Source: Vitis vinifera
Lineage: Eukaryota; Streptophyta; Magnoliopsida; Vitales; Vitaceae
Assembly (NCBI RefSeq): GCF_030704535.1
Contig: NC_081810.1
Span: 8,380,501-8,444,500, forward strand
Length of the DNA stretch: 64,000 nt
Direction: 5' to 3'
Shown here: piece by piece, positions 12,406 to 22,599 of the stretch
How positions within the stretch are numbered: position 1 is the stretch's first letter
Layout: each line of letters begins with the position of its first letter
The notes under the pieces: generated by a model
The model's database searches: none
Seen by the model: the letters and a program-made list of their open reading frames with translations, nothing else
Told to the model about the DNA's origin: nothing
Made by a program: the position numbers and the translations under genes

Positions 12406-13030
12406 AATATGCCCCTATTCGGTAGAGTTCACGAGTGCAAGGAATATGAACACTGAAGTGAATAGTAAGTGTGAATAGTGAGTGGAGTGAAGTGAACTCT
12501 GCCGAAGAATCAAAGAGACCCCCATAAGGACACTAGTGAAATACGAACTCACTCAGGCCAAGAGGCGAACACAAAGGCTCTAATCATAAAAGAGAAAGAT
12601 GGGTGCCTCAAAATGCCTCTGAAGCCACACTAAGGATCCAAGCTCCCTCTAAAACGTCTTCAAAAGTGACCCGAAGATCGATGTCAAAGGTGAGTAACGG
12701 TCGAACCACCCTGGAGTATGAACAAGAATGCGTCTAAAGGAGACTGTCCTATGTGGACTACGAGATGAATAGGCGATAAGCACAGGGTAACGAGGTGAGG
12801 AGAGTGAGAATAAGTGCAAATCCATGAAGGTGAGACATGCAATGCCAGAGAATATGAACGCTAGGAGCTGTGACTCTGCATGACAAGACTGACTCTAAAC
12901 ACTAAACTAGAAAATAAGAAAATAAAGCTTTGGAAGCCAAACCAAAAAGCTAACTCTAAACGCTAAACTAAGAAAATAACAGCTCTGGAAGCCAAACCAA
13001 AAAAAACTAACCCTAAACACTAAACTAGAA
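12406..13030 (-). other. Spacer next to LTR A with purine-run (PPT-like) edge
   Basis: On the minus strand the bases entering LTR A read GAATAGGGGCATATT, resembling a degenerate polypurine tract. If it is one, this spacer could be the 3' end of another internal region and copy A would be shared between two elements. No coding sequence is recognised. Confidence 0.35.
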
Positions 13031-13888
13031 GGCCCATAGGTGAAGACCTACGGTGGTGCCACAATAAAAATGCCCATAGATGTCAATCTATGGTGGTGAA
13101 AATCTCGAAAGCCCAAGGATGAAAATCCATGGTGGTGATAACTGAAAGCCCAAGGATGAAAATCCATGGTGGTGATAACTGAAAGCCCATAGATGAAAAT
13201 CTATGGTGGTGATAGCTGAAAGCCCAAGGATGAGAATCCATGGTGGTGATAACTGAAAGCCCATAGATGAAAATCTATGGTGGTGATAGCTGAAAGCCCA
13301 TAGATGAAAATCTATGGTGGTGATAACTGAAAGCCCAAGGATGAAAATCCATGGTGGTGATAATCTCAAACGCCTAAAGATGAAAATCCATGGTGGTGAT
13401 AATCTCAAAAGCCCAAGAATGAAAATCCATGGTGGTGATAATCTCAAAAGCCTAAGGATGAAAATCCATGGTGGTGAATCTGAAATGCCCATAGATGTCT
13501 GATCTATGGTGGTGATAATAACTGAAAAGCCTATAGATGAAAATCCATGGTGGTGAATCTGAAATGCCCATAGATGAAAATCTATGGTGGTGATAATAAC
13601 TGAAAAGCCCATAGATGAAAATCCATGGTGGTGATAACTGAAATGCCCATAGATGAAAATCTATGGTGGTGATAACTGAAACAAAGGCTCATGGATGAAA
13701 ATCCATGATGGTGAATCTGAAATGCCCATAGATGTCTGATCTATGGTGGTGAAAATCTGAAACAAATGCTCATAGATGAAAATCTATGATGGTGATAATA
13801 ACTAAAAAGACCAAGGATGAAAATCCATGGTGGTGATAACTGAAATAAATGCTCATAGATGAAAATCTATGATGGTGAAAATCTGAAA
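13031..13888. repeat. 22-unit minisatellite of GAAA-loop hairpins
   Basis: Twenty-two units of about 37-42 bp follow one another. Each has an 8-bp inverted repeat around a 4-5 base loop, usually GAAA, followed by TGGTGATAACTGAAA-type linker. Typical stem: CCATAGAT-GAAA-ATCTATGG at 13187-13206. Variants keep pairing: TCATGGAT-GAAA-ATCCATGA (13689-13708) and TCATAGAT-GAAA-ATCTATGA. The CCAAGGAT/ATCCATGG form has one mismatch. Loop variants are GAAG, GTCA and GTCTG. It lies between two head-to-head gypsy LTRs. Open frames across it (for example 13612-13088) are by-products of the repeat. Confidence 0.95.
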
Positions 13889-13968
13889 GAAGGGGGATGC
13901 CCTAAATAAGATGACAATAGGGGATGCCCTAAACAAAATGACAGTAGGGGGACGCCCTAGGTGATAAC
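13888..13968. repeat. Three short AGGGGGATGCCCT repeats
   Basis: Three partial units, each with an AGGGG-ATG-CCCT core that can fold back on itself, follow the hairpin array at about 13890, 13920 and 13950. A related AGGGGAATGCCC lies at about 14035, just before LTR D begins. Confidence 0.7.
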
Positions 13969-14046
13969 TCATAAAAATCGGCAAATGCGTCTGACAATCA
14001 TGAAATCAGCACGAGACATGGCAAACCCAAAGAGAGGGGAATGCCC

Positions 14047-15911
14047 TTGCAGCTTGCTTTTAGCCAGGTGTCACCATCTGGGGGAAGCCACGTGTCACAT
14101 TTTGACTAGCTGCTAGAGAATCACAATAGTGGAGTTGGAGGAGCAATCAGGGGTTAACACCTGTAAAGGTGATTCTGAGAAAATCTGCTGGCCGTTAGTG
14201 CAAGCTGGAGAGGATATGCAGAGGAAGGACGTTGCTGTGAAAGGGGGGCGTCTCCTGCAGGTGGTGTCGTCTGACCGTTGAGGATACTTTTAGCAGACAG
14301 CTGCAGCAAAGGAAGGGGGGGATCCCATTGACGACGGTAAGAAAAATTCTGGAGAGCTTTTTGGTGAGCTTGGGGCAGGGAGCTGCAGGAGAGAGGGGTG
14401 TGTTTCTGTTGAGGAGCAGCAAACTATGAGAGAGAGGTGTGAGGGCTTGAGAGGAGGGTCTGAGAGTTTTTTGGGGGGAGCTTCGGAGGGGTTCATTGGA
14501 GCTGCAGGAGGAGGGGGTGCTGTTCAGAAGGGTAAGCTGGTTGGTTTTGTTGACATTGGAGGAGGATTGAAGGCATCGATAGCTAAACAGAGCCTTACTG
14601 GAAAAGGGTTCTTTCAGGTATGAATGCAATTGATTTATTATTTGATCTGGATTCTTATTACTCCTCTATGATTCCTACTGATGTTTGAGTGTTTATTGAT
14701 TTGCTTGGGGTGGATAATGAAGGCCACTTATTGCTTGTTGAAACATAATCATGCCTACATGTTTACCACTGTTAATCTTAGTATGTTTTGCTCCTATTGT
14801 GAAAATGCTCATAGTTGCATTTGAGATGGTCTTTCTCACCTGATCAGAGGGCTCACTGATGACCCATGAAGTGAAGCCTTTGAAGATCCCCTTTACTCAT
14901 TTTCTTTTGTGTTCTATTTTCTATGGATTCTTCTTTGTTGTGGCCACTATTTGTTTCTATGCCTTACTCAATGCAATGGCTTTGAAAGGGTATATCCAAG
15001 TCTGGCTGCACACTCCCACAGAGATCTATTATGGTTGAAAGGAACATATTGGGTTTTGAGAGATATTTTGTAGAGGTTGTTCTGGTTGAAGAAGCAAACA
15101 AGCCGAAGAGAGACAGAGAGAACAGAGAGAGTAGGGAATGATGTTTTTGAGAAGAGGAAGTAGCTTGGAGAGAAAAAGAATACTTGAGAGAGAGTTGCAG
15201 GTATTTTTGAGAAGGTAAATGAGCAGAAAAAGAATGTTCTCCAACTGGTCTAAGAGGGGTTCTGAGAGCTCTATGAGAAGGATCTGAGAGTAAAGCTAGC
15301 TAGGGAGAGAAAGCTTGCTAGCGAAGAAGAAGAATAAGAGGAAGGTCATGCCGAAGACTTTCATGTAATCCAGATTTGATACCTGAAAGCAGATTAGAGA
15401 ATGAAGCTAAAGAAGATACTCCTTTAGAAAGAAATCAGGGTTTGGATGATGGGACAGGGGTGTTGACTTTATTGAAACTGTGGATATTTTAAGTGAACAT
15501 GCTCGTCTTAAAGCTGGAATTCTCGTGCATGGAGAATCTAGCAGCAATGTGGAGTACTATGTATGGACGGCTGGGAAGTCCTGTAGCTGATGGAAAGATT
15601 CCAACACTATATTGAAGACGATAGAGATGCCAAATGTTGTCCTGCTCCAGGCTGTGATTATGAAGTTGTTTTTTTGTTGTTAGTGGTGGAAGCTGTGATG
15701 TTTCCTGCCACGCTCATGTAACTTTTAATGGAATTGTACAGAGGGAGCTCACCTTCCTGTTGATTGCAGCACTGTAGCCAAGTGAATTCTGAAGAACAGT
15801 GCAAGTGATTGTGAAAAGCCCTCTCTGTCTTAGTCATTAAGTAAGCGTTCAACCTGACAGAAAGTGAAGTGGTGACTCCTATTCCCTAGGATCCCACTAC
15901 ATGATTTGCCA
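14047..15911 (+). other. 5' part of LTR D, unidentified
   Basis: Purine-rich leader-like sequence without a recognisable gene. A short frame near 15460-15575 (DILSEHARLKAGILVHGES) looks protein-derived, but I cannot name its family. Other small frames at 14195-14629 have no domain. Confidence 0.4.
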
Positions 15912-16015
15912 GAAAGTCTAACAGATAGCATGTTCAAGGGAATCTACAATGGCAAGCAGTGCCACGGGTTTGATATTGCAGTAGTGTTGAGCAGAGCTTG
16001 GAGTGCTGGTGTTGA
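15912..16015 (+). pseudogene. Captured TatD-type DNase fragment
   Basis: About 30 codons around MFKGIYNGKQCH and VLSRAWSAGVDGII match the N-terminal part of plant TatD-family metal-dependent deoxyribonucleases, where this segment precedes the VTGG strand. The similarity stops abruptly at about 16025, where an unrelated frame (PSVVALLPGAVVLGEFPG) follows without a gap, as in a chimera of short inserts. It is in LTR-sense orientation. Far too short for activity. Confidence 0.6.
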
Positions 16016-16984
16016 TGGAATTATTAACCAGCGGTTTTGACGTGGCACCATCTGTCGTTGCATTGCTGCCAGGTGCCGTTGTCCTAGGAGAATTTCCAGG
16101 TGTCCCTCAGACGGTGCCAGCAATGAGTTAAAACATGTTTCCTCTTGAGGCATGCGCTCTTCAAATTCCTAGACAATGGCTTCAATTCTGTCATGTGGAA
16201 ATGGACATTTCAAGCAGAAACCTGATCCATTTAGTGGTTCTGTGGCTTTCTCATCAGCAGTAACGAGCACAATGATGTCAATGGCATGGTTTCTGAGGCT
16301 AGTATCATAGGCAAACACGTCTTGTTGCCTTCCCGTTTGTGCATGGAATTTGACTTTTGAATCACCTATGGATTACAACAAGTGAGGCCCGTTGTCTTCG
16401 CTCGACGTTATCTTGATATCCGGCATCAGTGTTGACGAGTATAGGCATAATGGGTTTCCTTCGACGTTACTTCGGTTAGTTTGTCACAGCTGCACACACT
16501 TCCATGAAGAGAATCCAGGGACTTGCAAATTCAACCAAAGAGCAGTAGCGGCAGCGGCATCATCATCAGTAGCAGCATCAAGCTTCTTCGCGTCCCAAGT
16601 GTTTTCCTCTTGTCTAGGCTTTGGTGCTGCACTCACACTCCCGCAAACCAAATGCGTACTACAATGGAGCAACTTGATCCCCCAAAATACTCTCAAGTTG
16701 CAGTGCCTTATTCCTACTCTCTTGCATATGCACTTATCTTTCTTCATCATGACCGGTTACCTCGGCAAGGCTATCAGGATGGTAATAAATTCTTCTTGGT
16801 TTGCAAGGAAAGAATGGCAACTTAGCCTGAAATGCTTTGTTGCTTCTGCCCGACAACTCTCAAATGATTTCTTGAGATTATTGTGAATGTGAGATCTGCT
16901 GAAGAGTCAAATCACTACAAGCCAACCGACAGAGGTGAAAATGGAGACAATGAACATTTAGTTCCGGTAATGTCCATAAAGGAG

Positions 16985-17172
16985 GATGACGAGTGCAAGT
17001 CAATTAAGTTTGCTGTTGACTATGGCAACCTCCATAAGCAGAAGGCGTAGTCCATGGGGAAGGCAGCCAGTGATTTTATCTAAGAGGACTTGAAGATGGA
17101 CAACGTGTATGCCTACATGTTTCATCTTTTAAACGAATATGCTAAGCTGTTGAAGTTCAAGCCCACTGTGCC
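16985..17172 (+). pseudogene. Captured GT90 O-glucosyltransferase-like fragment
   Basis: The frame reads CKSIKFAVDYGN, then AASDFI, then a stop, then VYAYMFHLLNEYAKLLKFKP. This is the C-terminal signature of plant DUF821/KDEL-motif proteins of glycosyltransferase family 90 (secretory pathway). At least two in-frame stops are present (at about 17048 and 17081). Similarity ends at about 17172, where an unidentified frame follows. About 60 codons remain of a roughly 500-residue protein. Plus strand, LTR sense. Confidence 0.7.
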
Positions 17173-17589
17173 TGATGAAGCTATGGAAGGCTATCTGGAA
17201 GGAGTTGAGCCTGATGAGGAAATTTGCTATCATGTTGTCTTCCACTTTTCTGAACATGCCAAAGACCCAGGGATTAAATCTGATTGCTATGGAATCTGCC
17301 AAGGAATTAAATAGGCCATTTTATAGTAATCTCATTGGTACCTCCAGCTCAACAGGGTACTATAGATTTGCAGAGTGGGATTCGTCATGTGGAAGATGCC
17401 TGATTGGGCATACATGAAGGATCATGTAATTCTAAAGGCCCAAGAACTCCAACAGCTAGTTGAAGTCCAAGAATCCACTGGAATTCCAGTAAACATTGCC
17501 AATGGAAATAAACATTATGGAAGCAATATGCCACAGCCTGAGTTTGCTATTGTTCTTCCGTGTAATGTTGATGTTCAGACGAGCAATTG

Positions 17590-18030
17590 TTGAGGATGTG
17601 ACTGAAAATCGAAATGAAAGAGATGCAGTGTACTTAAATCTTGCTCTTGAAGGCGTCTTTGAAACTGCATACCAAGTTTCAAGACATCACAGCAGGAAGG
17701 ACTAGCATGTGCCCATTATATAAGTGTAATTGTATGCATACCAGATCTGTCATGCACTTAACTGCATGCACAGTGCTATTGGGGTCTGTCATTGTGATAT
17801 CAAGCTTCAAAATTTATGGGTCAATCTCCACACTCATCAGCTGCATATATGTGATTTTGGAAGCTCAAAGAAGGTGGCGCTAGGTGAACCAAACAAGTCA
17901 TATATTTGCTCAAGGTATCATAGAGCTCCAAAAATGATCTTTAGGGCTACAGAATATACAACTGCCAGTGATATGTGGTCTGCAGGCTGCTTTGTGGCTG
18001 AGTTTCTTCTTTCCATCCAAATGCATCCTT
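17590..18030 (+). pseudogene. Captured GSK3/shaggy-like kinase fragment
   Basis: About 145 codons in a single frame match plant GSK3/shaggy kinases, from the YLNLALE strand through the catalytic loop to the APE-containing segment. The loop HRDIKPQN of the family reads HCDIKLQN here (catalytic Asp kept, Arg lost); DFG is intact (CDFGSSK); the activation segment reads [12 protein letters not shown], with APE altered to APK. Three in-frame stops lie at about 17703-17738. The family's genes have many introns in this region, yet none is seen here, so the source was probably spliced RNA. It lies inside LTR D in sense orientation. Confidence 0.85.
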
Positions 18031-18383
18031 AGATCCTAAGACTCTTATCTTATTCCACACAGCAGTTACGTGGTTATTTCCATCATGAAACCCCTCCAGA
18101 TGGCAATCATAGGTCATCTGTAAACCTGCATAGATTTGACCCAAGAGATAAATCACGTCAGTGCCACTTGAAGCATTTGCTTAAGGGATCCGCAACCTGG
18201 GCAGGGGAGAAGTTTCTCACTCCAAAGTTGCTGGTTGTAACATCTGTAATATGCAAATCTCGGTGTAAAATACCTTGCTAGAGCATGTCTAATCCTCGTG
18301 CATGGGGTCTCGTCTTTGTAGCCGCGAGCTGGGTTTCGGTCAGCCTGCTTTATGCTCTCAATGCCTTTTAAGAGCTGTGGGAC

Positions 18384-19005
18384 TTTTGATGCAAGGAGAG
18401 GCTATTGCCCAACTAAAATCTGCTAAAGCAAGTAAGGGGGAAATCACCGCATCTGTGGCTGAACTTAACAAGGCTAAGGAGAATCTCTCAAGGCTGGAAG
18501 AGCGATCTAAGCTTAAGCCTGGTATCCCTCAAAAATATGGGAAGATTGATTATTCCCAGGATTTCTTTGCCCGTCAAGCATTTTTTACTGTTTCTGGCCA
18601 ACTGCTAGTTGAGACTTATGCATGTGCTATTGGCAGTGTTTATACATTTGGGCCAACTTTCCGAGCTGAACACTCTCACACATCAAGGCATTTGGCAGAA
18701 TTCTGGATGGTGGAGCCTGAAATAGCATTTGCAGATCTTAAGGATGATATGAATTGTGCGGAGGCCTATGTGAAATTTCTTTGCCAGTGGTTACCTGACA
18801 ATTGCATTGATGATATGGAATTCATGGCTAAAAATTTTGATAAAGGCTCCATTGATCATCTAAGAATGGTTGCATCAATGCCCTTTGAGCGAATTTCATA
18901 TGCAGAGGCAATCAAACTTCTGGAGGAAGCAATCAAGAAAGATAAGAAATTTGAGAATAAAGTGGAATGGGGGATTGATTTAGCATCTGAGCATGATCAG
19001 ATTCT
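18384..19005 (+). pseudogene. Captured asparaginyl-tRNA synthetase fragment
   Basis: About 205 codons without a stop match plant cytosolic asparaginyl-tRNA synthetase (class II, AspRS-like core). They include a lysine/glutamate-rich helical insert (AELNKAKENLSRLEERSKLKPG), then YSQDFFARQAFFTVSGQL, then VYTFGPTFRAEHSHTSRHLAEFWMVEPE, which is class II motif 2, then DDMNCAEAYVKFL. The N-terminal anticodon-binding domain and motif 3 are absent. The open frame is 18302-19030, but its first 27 codons and its tail are unrelated. Inside LTR D, sense orientation, apparently intronless. It is the longest unbroken captured frame here, but it is truncated at both ends. Confidence 0.85.
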
Positions 19006-20382
19006 GGCCAGCAGGCAAGGACACGTATAAGAAATTGACTTCTGATGGAGGGGTCATCTCAAGCATCTTGGTAATGTACTTGCTGCACCACATGTCCTGC
19101 TGAAGAGATGCTTCAGTCAAATGGTCAGAGTTCCATCATCATTGCTAGGGATATCAATATGTCTCTTTAGGCTTGAGACTCTTTTTGATGAGGATGCACA
19201 GATTGTAAAGAATGCGGGGATTGCTAGCTTTGCTTCAATGAGGATTTTCTGCTCTCCTCAGCATTCGGGTAATAAAGATTTGAAGGACTCCACAGGGATA
19301 TCTTTTAGAAGATGTATGCAGCCTGTAGAGAAGTGTTCAAGGGATGTTTGGGAATTATTTCGATCAGTTGATGGTGCAGTACATGGATGGCCAGCCTATA
19401 TAGCAAGATCATGTGATTCATTTGAAGATGAGTTGTTGACAGAGCAGATGTAGTGGCACTCCAGATTGCATTCTTACTCGGTTTTCCCTCATCACCTATT
19501 CACTTGTATGTCAATGCATGGCTACCTTTGAGGAATGTGCTATCTCCTATTCCCCTCTTTTAATTTTTAAGATAATTGCCCCAAATCCTATTTTGTAAAT
19601 ATTCTCTCAAATTCAGCTTTTCAAATAATCCCAACTCCTATTTTCTAATAAAACTTGGCTGCCTTTTTCTTTCTGGCAAGCCATTTTCAAATTTTCTTTG
19701 TTTTTTAAAATGTTTTAAAATAAGCATGGATTTAATTTCGTAATTCCGAATAATGGAATTTATGGGATTAATTCATGCAAAATAAAACGGGCTTTAGTGG
19801 GGGCCCAACATCAAATAATTTTTCTTTAAAATAAAAATGAATTTTGAGTGAAGTGCCATGCGTGCCTTTGATGATTTTGTACTCGATTTTGTGACATGTG
19901 AGTTATGTTTATACTCTTTATTTTGCACTAACCCTCTCTCTTGATAGCGCATAGTGGCTCGCTGCACAGGTACACACTCATTCCCACTCTAATTAGTCTA
20001 TATGCATTTTCTGACTCTCGTATGTGCATGTTTTGCTCTGAGTATTCATTGATTTATTCATCCATTGCCATGTTAGCTTCACCTCATTAGTAGAGACCCG
20101 ACTTAGGGACTTAGAGGGGTGCTACGGTCTTTACCGTACCTTCCCGATAAGTAACCTGACCCCCGAACCCGATCCGGTTTTTCGTAGATCACCTTTTCCA
20201 AAATAAGGAGTCACACTTAGGGTTTTCTTTCTTATTTTGTTTACCGTTTAAAAATAAAACAAAAATAAGTGGCGACTCCAAGTCATTTTCAAATAATCAA
20301 TAAAAATCAATTTTTTAAAAATAAAAATCGAGCTCGCCATCGAGTGGGAAACGCATCGAGCAATCGAAATGCGGGGTCCACA

Positions 20383-20864
20383 AGGGGCAATTAATATTTT
20401 TCAAAATTTTTATTAAATAAAAATTTACTTTTTTGAGATCTCCTTTTTTGAAAAATTTTTATAAATCAAATTTATTATAAACTACAACCATCATGGAAAA
20501 AAAATAATGATTGAATAAATGACACATAATGAAGAAATGCTAGTCGGATAAATGTCCTAGAATGGGTGGCTAAAACCCATGGTCTAGTCGCAGTGTAAGC
20601 CTCCGGAATTGTCATGAGATCAAGCTCATTACCATTACAATATATAAATAACCCCAAAATACACTTGTTAAAGCATAAATGATAAGGCACGAAAGCTTGA
20701 GAGTTTGTTTCTAATACTTTTGAAAAATATTTTTAACTTCAAGCATGGATTGATCTAATCCAACTTGACTTCAATAATGGGATTGGACTTTAAGTTATGT
20801 TATTTCAAGGCCTAATTATAACCTCATCTAATACTTTTATAATATTTATAACATAAAATATATT
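20383..20864. other. Spacer between LTR copies D and C
   Basis: A 480-bp AT-rich stretch between two LTR copies in opposite orientation. No gene or repeat is recognised. Confidence 0.5.
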
Positions 20865-21617
20865 TGTGGACCCCGTATTTTCACACAATGCATTCCCACT
20901 CGATGATGTGACTCGTTTTTTCATTTATTTGATGAAAAAAAAAATTATTATTAGAAAATATTTGGAATCGTCACTTATTTTTGTTTTATTTTTTTAAAGG
21001 AAAACAAAATAAGAAAGAAAAATTCTAAGTGTGACTCTTTATTTGAAAAATACAGTCTGTGGAAAATCAAAGTCGGGTCTGGGGATCAGGTTACTTATCA
21101 AGAAGATACGGAGAAAGACCGAAACACCCCTCTACTAAATAAGATAAAGCAAGTGTGACAATTGATAAGGAAATCAATGGATACCGATGAAATGATCAAA
21201 TAATAAAACAAATCGAGCATGATAATAAATAAATAAATGAAGTATGAGTGGGAGCATATATTAGTAGCAAATAAGAATGCGCTATCATAAAACGAGGTTA
21301 GTGCACAATAATGAATACAAAATACATCACATGCATATCAAAGAGCAAGACAAAAAAACAAACAATATTCATTAAGCATAACAGTTGACAATAAGAAGAG
21401 AGAACTCATATGTAGGGCCCCCACCAAAGCCCAATTGATTTTACATGAATTAATCTCCCAAATTCTATTATTTTGGAATTATGAAAATTCATTCTTACTT
21501 ATTTAAAATGAAGGAAAATGAAAAATTATTTTAAAATCAAAGAAAATTTGAGAAAAATGCTTACTTGAAAGGAAGTGTAGCAAGTTTATTTAAAAACGGG
21601 ATTTTTAGTAACTTAAA

Positions 21618-21625
21618 ACCCTAAT
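21618..21625. repeat. Target-site duplication, left of hAT
   Basis: ACCCTAAT, identical to 29520-29527. Eight bases is the hAT superfamily's standard length. Confidence 0.9.
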
Positions 21626-22310
21626 TAGGAATGGCAATTTCGCGGGTCAATCGGGTCACCCGCCCCGCCCCACCCCTCCTCTATTGGGACGAGTATGGGA
21701 TAAATTAATCAGGTATGGGACGGGTATGGGAAAGCTTTGTGAAACCCGAATCGGGTTTGAGGCGGGTATGGGTTTGTAGTTACCCGCCTCGCCCTAGAAT
21801 TAGAATTACCAATTTACCCTTAAATATTATAAAATACCAAAAATCTCCTCTGTATATATAATTTATTCTTCCAAGATTTTTATGGTTTTTCTCTCTCGGG
21901 AGAAAGGTTTCGTCTTCTCAGTTCAAATGGCCCTAAAAGCAAAATCTTTGCTCTAAAAACCATATTTGCAATCTCGTAAACAAGTGATTATTGGAGTTAT
22001 TGTGGATTCCTTCCTTCTAGGTAAGAAAACCCTAACTTTTGAAACTTTGTTAAAAATTTGGCTTGTTTTTCAAAATTTTTTGGTTTTAGTTTATGGGTTT
22101 GAGGTTTTTTCAATTGTCTATCAGTAGATTTGTAATTTATATGCACTCTTAGTCTTCGTCTTATATGTATTTTTCAGTTGAATCAATTTTCGTCTTTGAC
22201 TCTTATTGTTCATGTTTTTGACATTAATTTTCACCCTGTCCAAATCAATTTCATCCACATATAAACTGATTTTTGGGGTTTATACGAATAAGAATGATGA
22301 TTTATGGGTT

Positions 22311-22430
22311 TTTCATTATTTTAGGGTTCAATTTTGGTATTCACGTTTTTGCAGAAACAAGTTGTTATAATTTCATTATTTTAGGGTTCAATTTTGATAT
22401 TCATGTTTTTGCATAAACAAGTTGTTATAA
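22311..22430 (+). repeat. 60-bp tandem duplication upstream of transposase
   Basis: Two 60-bp units, starting TTTCATTATTTTAGGG and ending CAAGTTGTTATAA, differ at only a few bases. They lie in the hAT promoter/leader. Confidence 0.85.
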
Positions 22431-22599
22431 GAAAACGATCTAATTTCATGTTGTTTTTTCATAGATGAAAACCCTAATTTTTTTTTTCTAAACAAATTCT
22501 GGAAACATATTATTCATGCTTTCAGAAACATACAAATAGAATTTTATTGTGGTTAAATTGGTTTCAAACTATTTCAGAATATCCTAACGATTCAGCAAA

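Larger units (their letters stand above)
14047..20382 (+). repeat. Giant gypsy LTR, copy D (6.3 kb, plus strand)
   Basis: The end (about 19560-20382) is the inverted counterpart of 6170-7020 in copy A and closes GGGGTCCACA at 20382. The beginning matches copy A from TTGCAGCTT onward, including the CCACGTGTC block and a TTTCAGGTATGA donor-like site near 14615. The first 40 or so bases of the LTR are missing at the left. There is no primer binding site after 20382 and no clear target duplication, so this is a truncated or rearranged copy. Its interior (15900-19000) holds at least four host gene fragments, all plus strand. Confidence 0.7.

Noticed and set aside
13088..13612. 174-codon open frame on the minus strand
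   Set aside because: It is a by-product of the hairpin repeat (periodic Phe/Trp/Ile pattern) with no gene features.
13031..13888. CRISPR-like repeat array
   Set aside because: The repeats are contiguous variants without unique spacers, and the DNA is plant nuclear.
6170..20382. A single 14 kb DNA transposon (Pack-MULE) with 850-bp terminal inverted repeats
   Set aside because: The flanks do not match as a duplication, the same ends occur alone in copies B and C, B has a 5-bp LTR-type duplication, and A has a primer binding site. Two opposed LTRs fit better.
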